A program made the position numbers and the translations under genes. Of a DNA stretch of 64,000 nucleotides, positions 23,761-35,320 are shown piece after piece. Within the stretch, counting starts at the first letter, position 1, and the number at the start of each line of letters is the position of its first letter. The DNA is from Abscondita cerata (Eukaryota; Arthropoda; Insecta; Coleoptera; Lampyridae): assembly GCA_030710515.1 (NCBI GenBank), contig JALBCR010004570.1:186001-250000 (forward strand). The letters run 5' to 3'. The notes below the pieces were generated by a model. The model did no database searches. It worked only from the letters and a program-made list of their open reading frames with translations, and was not told the DNA's origin.

Positions 23761-24397
23761 ATCTGGTCATGGTAGATTGTTTTTCAGTGTAATTATATTT
23801 TTGCCTTGGCGGTCTAGGTAATATTTAAATCTAGAAGATTCAAAGGAAACTTCCAATCAGATGATCTAGCTACACATTCTAATATAACCACTTCTCAGCA
23901 TGAGTGAATATGGTTGGGCGGACTTGAGATTGTTCATGTTTACATCTATTGCATAATGTTTTAAATGGGATTTTGTCCTTTTTGGACGCTTCCTTAATAC
24001 TCAGACAACCCCCAGAATTCATCCAAAAATATATAGGGTATATAACTTTAGCATACCTACGTTAATATAATTCTGACTTATGTATCTCATCCAATGTGGG
24101 TTACACGCCAATTACAAATATATGGTTTAAGTATTATAGAAAAAAAACAAAGATTGGGTACACGTAGTAACTTTGTATTATACATTGATTATTGCTGTCA
24201 ACAATAGAGAACACTTACATCTCTTCACGAACACTCACATCTCTTCACGTGATCATTTTTCCTACCGTCATATTGTTATAGGTTATGAAAATCGGTTATG
24301 AAAGCTGCGGGCACTCAAACCTCACTACGCAAATTCACGTGACTATGGCGCAGCTACAATCGTTTTTTCATATCAAGACGCTATTGGTAATTATGAC

Positions 24398-24741
24398 TTT
24401 TGATTTGTAAATGGAACACTCCGTATTATTTCAATTGTCTCAAAAATCTTCCTTTTAGTTTTTTGTTTATTTATTTATTCGTAAAATAAAAAATGCTATA
24501 TATTTATAGACAAAATATAAAATCAATAATGATCATTATATTTACGCCGTTAAAAACGGATATTATTTAGAAAGACCAATGTTTTGATGTTTAGGAATTA
24601 ACAGATAACTAGTTGTGTTTATTCAAATTAAATAAAAAATACGCATTTAAAAATAATTCACATCTTCCTAACTCACGTAAAACAATAACTTTAATTAAAA
24701 AATGACGAAAAATGTCGAGTATTCCATTTGCAAATCAAAAA
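24398..24741. repeat. Two inverted copies of a 27-bp terminal-repeat-like word
   Basis: AGTATTCCATTTGCAAATC at about 24718 and its complement GATTTGTAAATGGAACACTC at about 24400 are divergent copies of one word; a third copy (GAGTGTTCCATTTACAAATC) lies at about 27765. They are probably ends of a TIR element family. The copies at 24718 and 27765 bracket the LINE at 24949-27830. Confidence 0.5.
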
Positions 24742-24948
24742 CCGCGTTAGTTTTTAATCTTGTGAATCTGATTATAATATTTGAATAATTTTGATGCCAT
24801 AAAGGTAATCGTTGGAATAAAAATAATTAAAAAACAATGATTTGAAATTTTATAAATAATAGATAAATTGCTTATAAAATTGGATAAAAAATATTAATTT
24901 AAAAAAGTTCTTATTATATGTAAATCTTATTCTGTTAGTGCAGATCCG

Positions 24949-27790
24949 TTAACGGATATTAGCGATCAATCTAGCTATTTGTATTTTATTTATAGCGGCT
25001 CTAAAAAGTTCTGTTGTTGTGGTATTGTACCATGTTCTTAAATTCTTGAGCTACGATATCCTTCTCCTTCCTGGACCTCTCTTTCCCAATACTTTTCCGT
25101 GTAATACCAGCTGAAGCAATCGATATCGCACTCCATTTCTTATTATGTGGCCTAATTATTCAAGTTTTTTAGTTTTTATAATTGTTATGACTTTGCTCTC
25201 TTTATTCATCTTTTGTAACACGGTGGCATTGGTAACGTTTCGAATGCTTCAAGCGTTTTTGTTGTTGTTTCGTTGAGGGTCCACGATTCTGCGCCATATA
25301 GTAATACAAGAAAGATGTAACAGTCCAATAGTCTTATTTTCATATCTATATGCAAGTCATGACTTGCTTTCACTTTAACAAACGCAACTCGAGCCTTTTC
25401 TATTTTGCGTTTTATTTCAACGGATTGATCCCAATTACGAATATCACCGTATCGTCAGCATATCTAAAATTGTTTAAAACTTCTCCGTTTATACGTATGC
25501 CATCTTCTAAATTTCCTAACGCTTCCTTGAAAATATTCTCAGAGTACACATTGAAAATTATGGGAGACAGGTCACAACCTTGCCGGACACCTTTTTGAAT
25601 AAGTATGTTATCAGTGATGTTTCCTTCCACTCGCACGTCTGCAATTTGACCCCAGTACAGGTTTGTGATTATTCTTAGATCTCGGTCATCTATTCCAACC
25701 TTTTTAAGTACGTCTACCATTTTACTGTGTCGAACTGTGTCAAACGCCTTATGGTAGTCGATGAAACAAGCGTATACATCGCATCTTTGAAATAGCACTT
25801 GTATGCAGAAGAGAGCTTCTCTTGTTTCTGTTGCATTCCTGAATCCAAATTGTGTTGGTCCTAGTTACTCCTAACAATGTCTATAAATGCGTTGCTGAAT
25901 TATTTTTAGAAAGGTTTTCAGGAGGTGACTCATAATGCTTATGGTACGATAATCAGAACATTGTCTAGCACTTCGTTTCTTAGAAAGAGTTATAAACGTA
26001 GATTTTAACCATGATTGAGGTAATTTTTCGGTGTTATATATGGAATTGAAGATATTTGTGAGCCATTGTATGCTTTCCTAGTAAAAAAGTTTTAGGATTT
26101 CTGAATAATTTTTATCCATCCTTTATTTGTATGAGTGTTTTTCTTACCTCGTCTATTGTTATCTCTGGTGCTGAATTACATTCGATAAAGGGCGGAGTGG
26201 TCTATCGTCATCTCTAAATAGTACAGTTAGGTATACTCAGTATACTATTGGCGCGGAGTAATAAACCTGTCAGAATTATCGAATCTCCCGTATTGCAGTG
26301 GCGTAGGTACCTGATACGTTTGGAAAATCATATTTTTAGTAGGTAAATATATTACAATAGTAAAATCTACCTTGACATGAATTATTATTGTTTCAATCCT
26401 TACTTGTCCCCGCAAATTAATTGTAATTGTAATAAATGTACTGACGATATCTGCATTACTATTTTATTTTATATTTATGTCATATTATTTATATGTTATT
26501 TATTTTATTTGTATATTAGATCACATTATAAATTTTACTTCTTACGTATTATATACCATTATTTTTGTATCTTGGTATAATACCCACATCTACGGCTATG
26601 ATTCTCGTTTCGTCAGTATCTGGGCTGATGGCAACGTATTTACACAGATTAAACTATTGTTCTCAGACCCTAGATGGGTCGATATGCTGCAAGAGCGGCA
26701 CAATGATCGTATTTTGGTTAGAATTTATTGGTTTTTACTTAACCGTAGAAGTACCGCTTTCACAAGAAAATAAAGAATTATTTCAAGCAATTATGATTTA
26801 TTACTCCGCGCCAATAGTATACAGACTTTATATAGTTTTTCCATGTATCTACGTTCTCGTCTTTATCAATGATTATAATGTTCCTGTTGTTTACAAGTCA
26901 TCCTATTGTGTTCGTTTTTGTTAGTCCAGCAGCTTTTTTAATTTTCTTATGCATGTTGAAGTGGTTATCCTTCTTTACTATACCAATATTGTTTTACTTT
27001 CCTAATTTCTCTTCTGATTAGATTCTGTAGGATTTTATATTTTGTTGATTTTCTTTTACTTTTCTTCTTTGTAACATTAAGTCGAGGATTTTTTTAGTTT
27101 GATTTCAAAAGAACCAACTAGTGAATTATGATCTGATCCCACATAGGCTCTCGGGTATGCTTTAACGGATTGACAGCTGTTTCGGAATCTCTTGTTTACT
27201 AACATATAGTCAATTTGGTTCCTGACTATCTTTTGGTTATACATCCAGCTCCTATAGAAGGCCTTCTATCTAAGGAAACTACTACAAAGTTTCTGACTAT
27301 GTTGTCCGGTTGATCCCTCGGCGAGTGCCATCTATACAGTCTGCCCGATAGTAATTTAAAGAATGTATTAAGGACAACAAATTGATATTCAGCAACAAAC
27401 GTATTTAAACGCTCCCCTCTTGGATTTATTTCCCCCAATCACCCATAGTAATAGTCATATCATTTTTAGGAATATGATTCAAAATGGTTGCTAATGAATT
27501 GTAAAACTCTTCAATGTCGTCCTCACTCTTGTCCGCTGTGGGTGTATAAACTTGTACGATATTAAGTTTTATTGGCTTAGTTTCCAGCTGCAATACAGCT
27601 ATCCGCTCCGACACTGGGACAAAGTTTATTACATACTTTGCTGTGGATTTGTTAACAATGAAACCAACTCCGTTTTTGTGTAATCCATTTTCGCTTCCAG
27701 AGTAGTATACCTGATGCTCTTGTATATGTAAATAATACGTTGATTCAAAAAATATGAAAAAATACCGAGTGTTCCATTTACAAATCAAAA
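24949..27790 (-). pseudogene. RTE-like LINE (APE endonuclease + reverse transcriptase), broken
   Basis: A non-LTR retrotransposon polyprotein reads on the minus strand from about 27790 to the TAA at 24949-24951. The apurinic-type endonuclease comes first (GVGFIVNKSTAKYVINFVPV; KNDMTITMGDW near 27440; QIDYMLVNKRFRN and the catalytic GSDHNSLVGSF near 27150). The reverse transcriptase follows (QFGFRNATETREALF; CFIDYHKAFDTVRH; KGVRQGCDLSPIIFNVYSE; the catalytic FRYADDTVIF near 25450). A C-terminal block (YGAESWTLNETTTKTLEAFE, about 25220-25310) and the terminus LRTWYNTTTTELFRAAINKI follow. Order and motifs match the RTE/BovB-like (CFDP2-type) LINEs of insects; that clade is inference. It is disabled by frameshifts, loss of much of the linker, and a TIR element inserted at 26241-26821. 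Confidence 0.85.
26241..26821. mobile_element. 581-bp TIR element inserted in the LINE
   Basis: Starts TATACTATTGGCGCGGAGTA and ends with the exact complement, giving 25-bp inverted repeats (ending ATAAA inside). The outer bases are CAG on both sides, which could be a 3-bp target duplication; alternatively the palindrome GTATAC is itself the duplicated target. The interior is AT-rich with the word CGATATGCTGCAAGAGCGGC. The open frames at 26377-26924 have no recognisable protein. The superfamily is uncertain. Confidence 0.75.
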
Positions 27791-27839
27791 GTAATGTTCT
27801 GTTAAAAGTTTTAGTTAAAGAAAATATCAATAAAAACAG

Positions 27840-28866
27840 AAAAGTACTTCATAAAATCTTTATCAGTAAGTTCAAAATTAAAGTAATCTCGAAATAGGTA
27901 CAATTTTAAAGGTTTTGGTACCTTCTGAAGATTTTAAGTGAGTGAAGATTAAACAACTTCAAATAAAACAGTTATTCAAATTAAATGAAGAAATATTTTT
28001 GTGTAATAAAGTGTTGTAAAGTTTCTATTGCACCTAAATAACCGCTTAAATTTTATTTGAATAATAATTGACTATTTCATGTATTATTGTAATCGCAATT
28101 GAGGTCGTTCTTCTAATTATTGATGAAATGTTTCTGAATAAAATAATTACGTATTTAAAGGCACAAAATATTTTGATATCTATAACTTATCGATCACTCA
28201 TACAAAAAAATATTGCATAATTGTGACGCGTTACTAACATCTTAATTGATTTGAAACGCTTAGTAAAATAAACTTATGTTTTAATACGGTACAGCAATTC
28301 TTACAAAAAGTAATAACACTGGAACGAAGGAAATAAATTTAAAGCCGCAAGGCCGTTCAATTAATTAAGTTTCACTGCCAAGACCATATTATGTAAGTCG
28401 AATTCAAACCGTAAAAGTAAAAAATGCAACTACAACACACAAACAAAATTCTTGTTTGGTACAAATCTTTGGAATCCGGAAATCGTCGTCAATTGCAATC
28501 TTAAAATTGGGGTCCGCACTATTTGGAGAAAGCTTTCTTCGTTTTATTTTTTCTTGCATAACGTGATGTTTTTATCTTGTGTAACCGCTTGCGAGCGATC
28601 GGAGAAATGGTAATATACTATTGGAGATACTATATTACAGTATCTCATTTACAGTGCGATTGTGTATCCGGAATGTTTATTTCTTTTACCGAGTAGGTCA
28701 GTAATGTTGGCCGGTTTCTTACCTAGTTTACGTGTTTTTTTAATCACATCAACCGACAAAATTTGTAAAATTTAATTTTTTTTAGATTACAATCGGGGCG
28801 AGTCGAATGTAAGAAGCAGCTGCACTTAAACGCAATGTAATGTAATTTAAAAAAACCTGGCGAAAA
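27840..28866. other. Upstream region of the lipase gene
   Basis: About 1 kb of AT-rich sequence with no recognised gene between the LINE and the lipase start codon. It must contain the lipase promoter and 5' UTR. AT-rich blocks at about 28760-28790 and 28845-28855 are possible but unproven TATA-like elements. No paired repeats were seen. Confidence 0.4.
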
Positions 28867-29825
28867 ATGCAATTAGTGTTACTTCAAGTAATTTTCTTGT
28901 TTTTAAAAATTATTTCGGCGAAAGTTCCTGTCGATCCATTTAGTTGGGCAAGAATTGATAAAATGGTCCTTAATTTTCCTTGGTTACCATGTAAGTATTT
29001 TTCTTATACAAAGGCGCAGTATTTTCGTAAAATCGCACGCAGTTGAAAACGAAACAAGATGTTATGACGAAATTGGATGCTTAAACTTAACAAGGAGTTG
29101 GTACCATTTAATCCATCGCCCCATTAACGTATTTCCTTTGCCAAGATCTGTGATAAATACTAGATTTATATTGTATACAAAAAATCACCCCTCTGAGGTA
29201 AGAACAGTTCAATAATTTTCATGCCTTTTTTTGCATATTTTAAAATAAATTTAAAAAATATTGTTTCTGTTATAGTAAATACATCATGTAATTTTGAATA
29301 ACCATAAACCTTTTTAGGGGTGAGATTATCCATGCGCAGAATGAAACCATTCAAAAATCGAGCTTGCGGCTTAAACATAAAATAAAGTTTATTATTCACG
29401 GTTTTATTGATACACCTTTATCTAATTGGGTAAGTAGTAATACGATTTCTATACAACATCGATTCATGTTTTTGTACGTAGAGGTAAGCGAAATGAAAGA
29501 AGAGCTTCTCAAAGTTGAAGATCAAAATGTAATAGTTGTCGATTGGGCAGGTGGAAGCCTTCCTTTATACACCCAAGCAACCGCAAATACTCGTCTGGTC
29601 GGATTAGAAGTGGCACATTTTATTAATTATTTGATTGTGAGTAGTTTTGAAATGCTAACGGTATAAACAGTTGATCTGCGTTTTTAGAAAAACCACGATG
29701 TTGATCCCTCAGATGTGCACATTATCGGACACTCTTTGGGAGCGCACACTGCTGGTTATGCTGGATCGTTGGTATCTGGTTTAGGAAGAATTACTGGACT
29801 CGATCCAGCCGAACCATATTTTCAA
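28867..29825 (+). CDS. Pancreatic-type secreted lipase, exons 1-5 (N-terminal catalytic part)
   Basis: This block encodes residues 1-225 of a predicted 545-residue triacylglycerol lipase of the pancreatic lipase family (alpha/beta hydrolase), expected to be secreted. Exons: 28867-28990, 29043-29197, 29325-29429, 29484-29636, 29688-29825. Introns of 52-127 bp all begin GT and end AG, and phases join without a stop. Exon 1 starts ATG with a hydrophobic signal peptide (MQLVLLQVIFLFLKIISA). Exon 2 has the family opening CYDEIGCL and FPLPRSVINTRFILYT; exon 3 KFIIHGFIDTPLSNW; exon 4 VIVVDWAGGS. Exon 5 has the nucleophile in GHSLGAH (Ser195) and the acid in GLDPAEP (Asp218). The acceptors of exons 3 and 4 were chosen because the first upstream AG leads to a stop. 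The substrate (dietary or stored triglyceride, or phospholipid) cannot be told from sequence. Confidence 0.92.
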
Positions 29826-30436
29826 GTAAGTAATTTTTAATAAGTTTTTTGGTATTTTTTTGACAAAAATTTAAAAAAAAACAGTATTGGAGCTACTACT
29901 TGACTTATCCGGTTAGGTTATTATTCATAAGTTATTTGATACCCATAACTATTGATTTCATTAACATTTAGTCAATTAAAGTCCAATGTAATTGGTAAAC
30001 TTTTATTGATTTAAAACTTTGTTCCGGGTTAAAGGTTACTGATATTGAACATGCGCTTGAATTGTTTAATATATGAATATTGTTTTTGCGACAAGCTCGA
30101 TACTGCATTATAATGTTCAAGTACCTAATTTCTGTAGGGTTAGTCATGTAAATTTACTCAACTAGGTAACGTTTAAGCAAATACCATTATGGTCTTTGGT
30201 TTTAAGTGTACCCGTTGAAGAGTTACAGGGAGTTTAACTTTAAATTAATGCTTTTCAATACAATATAAGGTACCTACTTATAGGTACAGGGGCTTCCTAA
30301 TTATAATATTTTTTTTGTTTTATAACAGAATAAATTAAATCTCGCATACCTTATTATTAAATTGGTATTGTAACTATTTATTTGATCGAATTCAATCTTA
30401 TAATGTTAATCAAATATTTTTTAAAATCATTGTATG

Positions 30437-30528
30437 TTACATCAAGTGTGCCTGAAGGATCATTACTGGGACCATTCTTATTTACTATTTTTATTAATAA
30501 CTTCTCACTAAAAGTTTATTCTTAGGAC
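30437..30528 (+). pseudogene. Non-LTR reverse transcriptase scrap
   Basis: The frame reads SVPEGSLLGPFLFTIFINNF, matching the RT motif GVPQGSxLGPxLFxIFINDL of jockey/CR1-like LINEs. The catalytic box and all flanking domains are absent. It is cut off abruptly at about 30530, just before the A/T tract. Confidence 0.7.
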
Positions 30529-30599
30529 CCGTTGCACTAACACAACTTAAACTTAAGTAATACTTAAAAACTTAGATACAATTGTTAAAACCATAACAC

Positions 30600-30711
30600 G
30601 GTTTTTTTTTTTTTTTTTTTTAAAATTAGTTATGATTTTTTTTTTTATTTTTTAAAGTTTAGGGAGAAAAAAAATTTATACTATTTTTTTATTTTTTTTT
30701 TTTTTTTTTTT

Positions 30712-30760
<49 letters not shown>

Positions 30761-31134
30761 TTATTTAATTAATTTTTTTTTTTAAAATTAAAATAAATTT
30801 TAATTTTAATATTTTATTTTTAATTAAATTTTTTTTTTTATTTTTTTTTTTTTTTAAAAATTTTTTTAAATTATAATAAATTATAAATTTTTTTTTTTTT
30901 TTTTTTTTTTAAATAAAAATTTTTTTTTTTTTTTTATTTTAATTTTTTTTTTATTAAAATTAATTTTTTTTTTTTTTTATTTTAATTTTATTTTTTTTTT
31001 TTTTTTTTTTAATTTTATTTTATATTTTAATTAAAAATAAAATAAAAAAAAAATAAAAATAAATTTATTTTTTTTTTTTTTTTTTTATTTTTTATTTTTT
31101 TAATTTTTTTATTTTTTTTAATTTAAAATATAAT

Positions 31135-31183
<49 letters not shown>

Positions 31184-31286
31184 TAATAAAAATAATTTTT
31201 TTATTTGTTTTGTTGTTTTGTTATGAAAATATTATATAATTAATTAATTTTATTTTTTTTTTTTTTTTTTTTTTTTTTAATTGTTT
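30600..31286. repeat. 680-bp nearly pure A/T, T-dominated low-complexity tract
   Basis: From about 30600 to 31286 the sequence is almost free of G and C, made of long T runs broken by short A and TA blocks. It contains no reading frame or repeat unit of fixed length. It could be a real expanded AT desert, a degraded poly(A) insertion, or a consensus artefact in a hard-to-sequence homopolymer region. Confidence 0.9.
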
Positions 31287-32332
31287 TTTTAGCATAGCTG
31301 AAGTTTAGGCCATGTTGGTAGTTCTGCCATAAGGGGCAGTTTTTTAATCTCTGATTAAGGTTAATTTCGGTTAATTTCCAAGGAGATAATTGAGACAACA
31401 ATTATCACTTATCATCGTAACAGTAATCAATGACTAAAAAACTGGCCGATAATGTGAAAATTGAAAATTTTATAATAGTGTATTATGCAACAAGTTTTAT
31501 AAAGAGCATTTTAGACACGAGATTTAATTATTTAAAACCAGTGTCTAAAAATTTTGTTAATTACCTATATATAACTATAAATTAGAAACATTTTGACAAT
31601 TAAAACTAACCTAAATAACTGACAAGTGACATAATTTACTTGGAACTAAGTTCAGCTTGTTACTAAAATCCGTTGTTGCGAACTTCGTATTGTGACTAAA
31701 ACGCACATCTTGTTAATATGTATTTAAAAAGGTTACTTAGCATCGTGTTAACAAATACAATAATTTGTGTTTTAAAGGTAAAAGCGAAAAAATTCATATC
31801 TTTTTATATTCGTGTTTTTAATAGTTTAATCAATTTAATCAAACATTGGTGTAGGGATAATTGCATTAAGTTCAAGTTAAGTTAAATATTCAAAAATGTA
31901 ATATTTCAACGTACTATAAAATCAAATCTCCTATAATTATTTTCTTCATGATAACGTCTTTCAGTTATGCATATGATAAACATATATATGAACTTTAATA
32001 TTCACAACGATTATACCTTCTTGGTGGAGGTAGAAAACAGTAACAACTCGCCCGGTATGAGAGCTTTATCAACAATTCGAGTTCTTTTTGTTTTCCACTT
32101 TCATTACGAAGGGGTCCTACAACAAATTCTAAACAATAAAAATCCATTTGGACTGTGCTTATCTTCCAAAATTATAAATTCAACATTTTAATTTTCACTT
32201 CACTTAAAAAATTATTTTCTCAGACATATTTTGGGAATGTCAAGATTTGGTAAAAATCTCCTTTCTAATATTAATTTCCTTTTGGTCTATCATACGCTTT
32301 ACTGCATAAGACTCTATCGATGTGAGCTCCAG

Positions 32333-32450
32333 CTATACTGATAGAAACTTCGGAGGAAACCAGTTACTAGACAGTTCTGCCGATCGCTGCGGACCTGCAA
32401 TAGGATTTCCTGGTTCACCTGTTTCTTGATATAAACCAGTGGCGACCTGC
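32333..32450 (-). other. Short coding-like segment of unknown origin
   Basis: On the minus strand, after an acceptor-like AAAAAGCAG, a 37-residue frame reads VATGLYQETGEPGNPIAGPQ, then SSNWFPPKFLSV and TAG. Its composition is unlike the surrounding AT-rich DNA, suggesting a former exon or a transposon-derived peptide. No family was recognised. Confidence 0.3.
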
Positions 32451-33832
32451 TTTTTAAAATCAAAAACATATGTTCAATTTTAAGAAGTCCATGTCAATCA
32501 ATGGCAAAATGATTATACGTGTTTCCTATGCTCAGTTGGAAAAAAAATCTTATGTACCTGTTTGTTAATTTGTATTTAATGTTGTAATGATCTTTTCTTG
32601 TTATTTAGTATTTGACAATAATAATAATTAAACCCTTTGTTAAGAAAAATATAAACATTATCTTTGCTGAACTCTGTATATTAACATGTACCTAAAAAGG
32701 CGATAACTTTTTCTGGCATTTATTATAGAAATTACACTCTGTGAGATAGCGTTGCAAACACTAAAAATGTACAAAATGTTCCCATTTTTTGAGTAATAAC
32801 AATAAAAAATTGTTGTAAATTATATTATCTACAACTTTCATTTGAACTATTTTTGTCTACAAATAATTTTTTGTATCTCAAAAAGTTTTTATGCAATTTA
32901 GTACGGTTTATAATAGAAAAGATTTGGTTAGTTTATGATCGTAACCTGGATTTGTCAGTCACCACCTCAGACTTAATATAAGTACCTATATGAGTAACGC
33001 TCTATTTGCTTTAAACCGAAAAATCAAGCCGAAATACTAAAAAGAGAGCACTGAAGGACGACACTAAAACATCACGTGTCGAGTGGAATTTGTAAGTGGA
33101 ACTGGAAGATATACCTACAAGATGGCTCATGTATTTTATAGGTTAACAGAATTATTTAACAGTGACAGGTCTTTTCATGTGCTAAATTGAAGTATTTTCT
33201 GTTATTTCAGTGGTAGCTCCGTCGTTGCACCTCTTTTTCTATCATGGCGACTTCAAAACAAAGGTGTACGTTACTTGTCTAGATACTCATATTTAGTATG
33301 AGGTCACCACTCACAACTAACACATAAATTTTTTTAATCCACTCTGTCAGAGACTCAAATAGTGGCTAGTGATAATTACAGATTCATCATACCCTTATCT
33401 AAAAAAGGAAATGCAAGAAAATGTTTAATTGTACAAATTTTTACTTACAATACCTCCAGTGGTTTGATTATTTCTGGAAACTTTTTCGAGTGATTGTAAA
33501 AAACGTAATTAATTAGTTCGAGCGAAAGAGTAGTAATAAAATTACAGCAAAGAAGACATTTATTGTTTTAAATTAAATTCATTAAATTTTGGGCTACTTT
33601 TATTGTTAAAAAAATGTCCACTTATTAAATTAAGCTAACGAGTAAGTTGTCAACAAGTTTTCGGAAGTTGGTAATCATAAAAAAAACTACTAAATTTTGA
33701 GTGGATCTTCCACAATATGTCATGCAATTCTTACTTATAATTGCAGAAGAGGTTTATATGTTGCTGAGTAGATTTTGGGATTTAATAAATCTGTTTGTCT
33801 ATGATTTGACGAGAAAAACTGTCAATTATTAG

Positions 33833-33897
33833 AACGCGACACCGAATGGCACATGAGAGTGTTAATTCTCCTGAATGTGCTATTCGGTGGAAGCGTT
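33833..33897. other. 65-nt microRNA-precursor-like hairpin in lipase intron 5
   Basis: Arms CACCGAATGGCACAT (33840-33854) and ATGTGCTATTCGGTG (33875-33889) pair with one G.U-type mismatch. The stem continues outward as AACGC/GCGTT after a small internal loop, and inward through GAG/CTC, leaving a loop of about 10 bases. Size and shape fit a short pre-miRNA; it could equally be a tiny palindromic MITE. The 5' arm contains AATGGCAC, which resembles the start of the miR-263/183 family, but the rest does not obviously match. Confidence 0.4.
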
Positions 33898-34835
33898 TTT
33901 AGGTTGAAGTTTTTCAAATCAAATTGCTAAAGAAAACATATTTAATCGCTAAAATATAAACCTCGACTGTAATTCGGCAGGACAATTTAATGAATACGAA
34001 AATTAGAACACGTCAAACTATTTATTTTGGATACATATTATTATAAATATTAATTTGAATAAACTTTCAGAATGACAACTTTAAATATCAATGGATAATC
34101 GATTAAAAAATTCAAGTGAAAAAAATCCCCAGTGCATTTGTCACTATGAAAGTTGCAGGTAACTTTTGCCGATATCAAAGTGACAATTACATTGCGGCAT
34201 ATGCGATTTTTATACATAAATTAAATTGTCAATACTGCTGTGATAAGCAAAAAAGACGTATCTCCATTTTCAGGTGTAGGTAAGTATTTAAAGACAAATA
34301 TTTTAGGCCACTCCAAAGTGACTATTGAAAAACATCAATACAAATCTTGGTTAATTCATGTTCTTTCTAATGTTAAGCTTTTATGACACCAAAAAGAACT
34401 AGGAACCAATAGACAGTTCAAATTCGTTTAACAAAAAAATGTAGTTACGGCTTTTTTGTCTAGCACGGCAGAATAATATTTATTGTTCTCAAAAGTACAA
34501 AACAGTTTTTTAAGATACTGTTCATTTTCATAAAAAAGCCAGTACGCAAATACTTCGGTACTTAATCTTAGATTTTATTAAAAGAATTTACCGAGAAAAA
34601 GTATTTGAAATTTCAAAAACTTTTGAAACATGTTGGAAAAGTCAGCTAGAAGTTTTTCTTAATTAATTTAAATAGCTCTTCCTACAACGAGCGTTTTATC
34701 AAGGTAACTTACATATTCATGGAAAGTATAAAAATTTACACTAGCGAAACTACAGTAACTTGAATGGTATTTTGAATTTATTTATATTTACATATTATAT
34801 TTATTTTATACGCCCATGCGAGAAAGTGTCACTAT

Positions 34836-35067
34836 TCAGGTTTCTTTTGTAATACATAGAGAAGGACGTAGACTGAGATTAGTCAGGCATCCAATTAAGG
34901 GTTTCCACACATTGTTAATCTCTACGCTGGGTTGACTAAAGACATTCTTGTTGTTTTCGATAAACGCTGCTTTTTTAAATTTTCTCTTGTACCAGTGCTC
35001 TTCTCGGTGTATAATTCTGGCCTCCGACCATTTCATTTTGTGATGTTTTTCCAGGAGTGTTGGGCAA
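34836..35067 (-). pseudogene. Penelope-like element C-terminal piece (minus)
   Basis: Minus strand, beginning GIAQHS-equivalent DNA at 35067 and continuing LEKHHKMKWSEARIIHREEH, WYKRKFKKAAFIENN and VWKPLIG. This is the region after the GIY-YIG catalytic block of Penelope-like endonucleases (pattern H....H.I.W..A.II..E..W..R...EA..I). It is joined head to head at about 35060 with a plus-strand piece of the same element (35054-35233); the two share about 60 bp of nearly identical sequence in opposite orientation. Confidence 0.75.
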
Positions 35068-35233
35068 TGCCGGAAGCTTCTACGAAGTCCCATGTGAATG
35101 CGGCCAGTCATACGTAGGGGAAACTAAAAGACCCTTAGTTATCAGATTGAAGGAACATAAAACCCACACGCAGAAAGGAGAGACTTTGAAATCCGGTATT
35201 GCCCAACACTCTTGGAAAAACATCACAAAATGA
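35054..35233 (+). pseudogene. Penelope-like GIY-YIG endonuclease piece (plus)
   Basis: Plus strand frame: GSFYEVPCECGQSYVGETKR, PLVIRLKEHKTH, KSGIAQHSW, then TGA. SFY and YVG occupy the GIY and YIG positions, the CEC pair corresponds to the Cys motif common in Penelope-like nucleases, and R..EH is the conserved helix. The DNA continues past the stop to about 35270 with the same sequence found inverted at 34990-35050. Target DNA nicking is the family role; this copy is truncated. A mariner-like element begins 50 bp downstream. Confidence 0.8.
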
Positions 35234-35320
35234 AATAGTCGGAGGCAAGAACTATTGGCATTGGTGCAAAGTAATATTTAATCAATTTTATAGATATATT
35301 GTTAAAATATACATTGTATA

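Noticed and set aside
26377..26924. Three overlapping plus-strand open frames up to 119 residues
   Set aside because: They lie mostly inside the 581-bp TIR element at 26241-26821, overlap each other in different frames, and show no domain.
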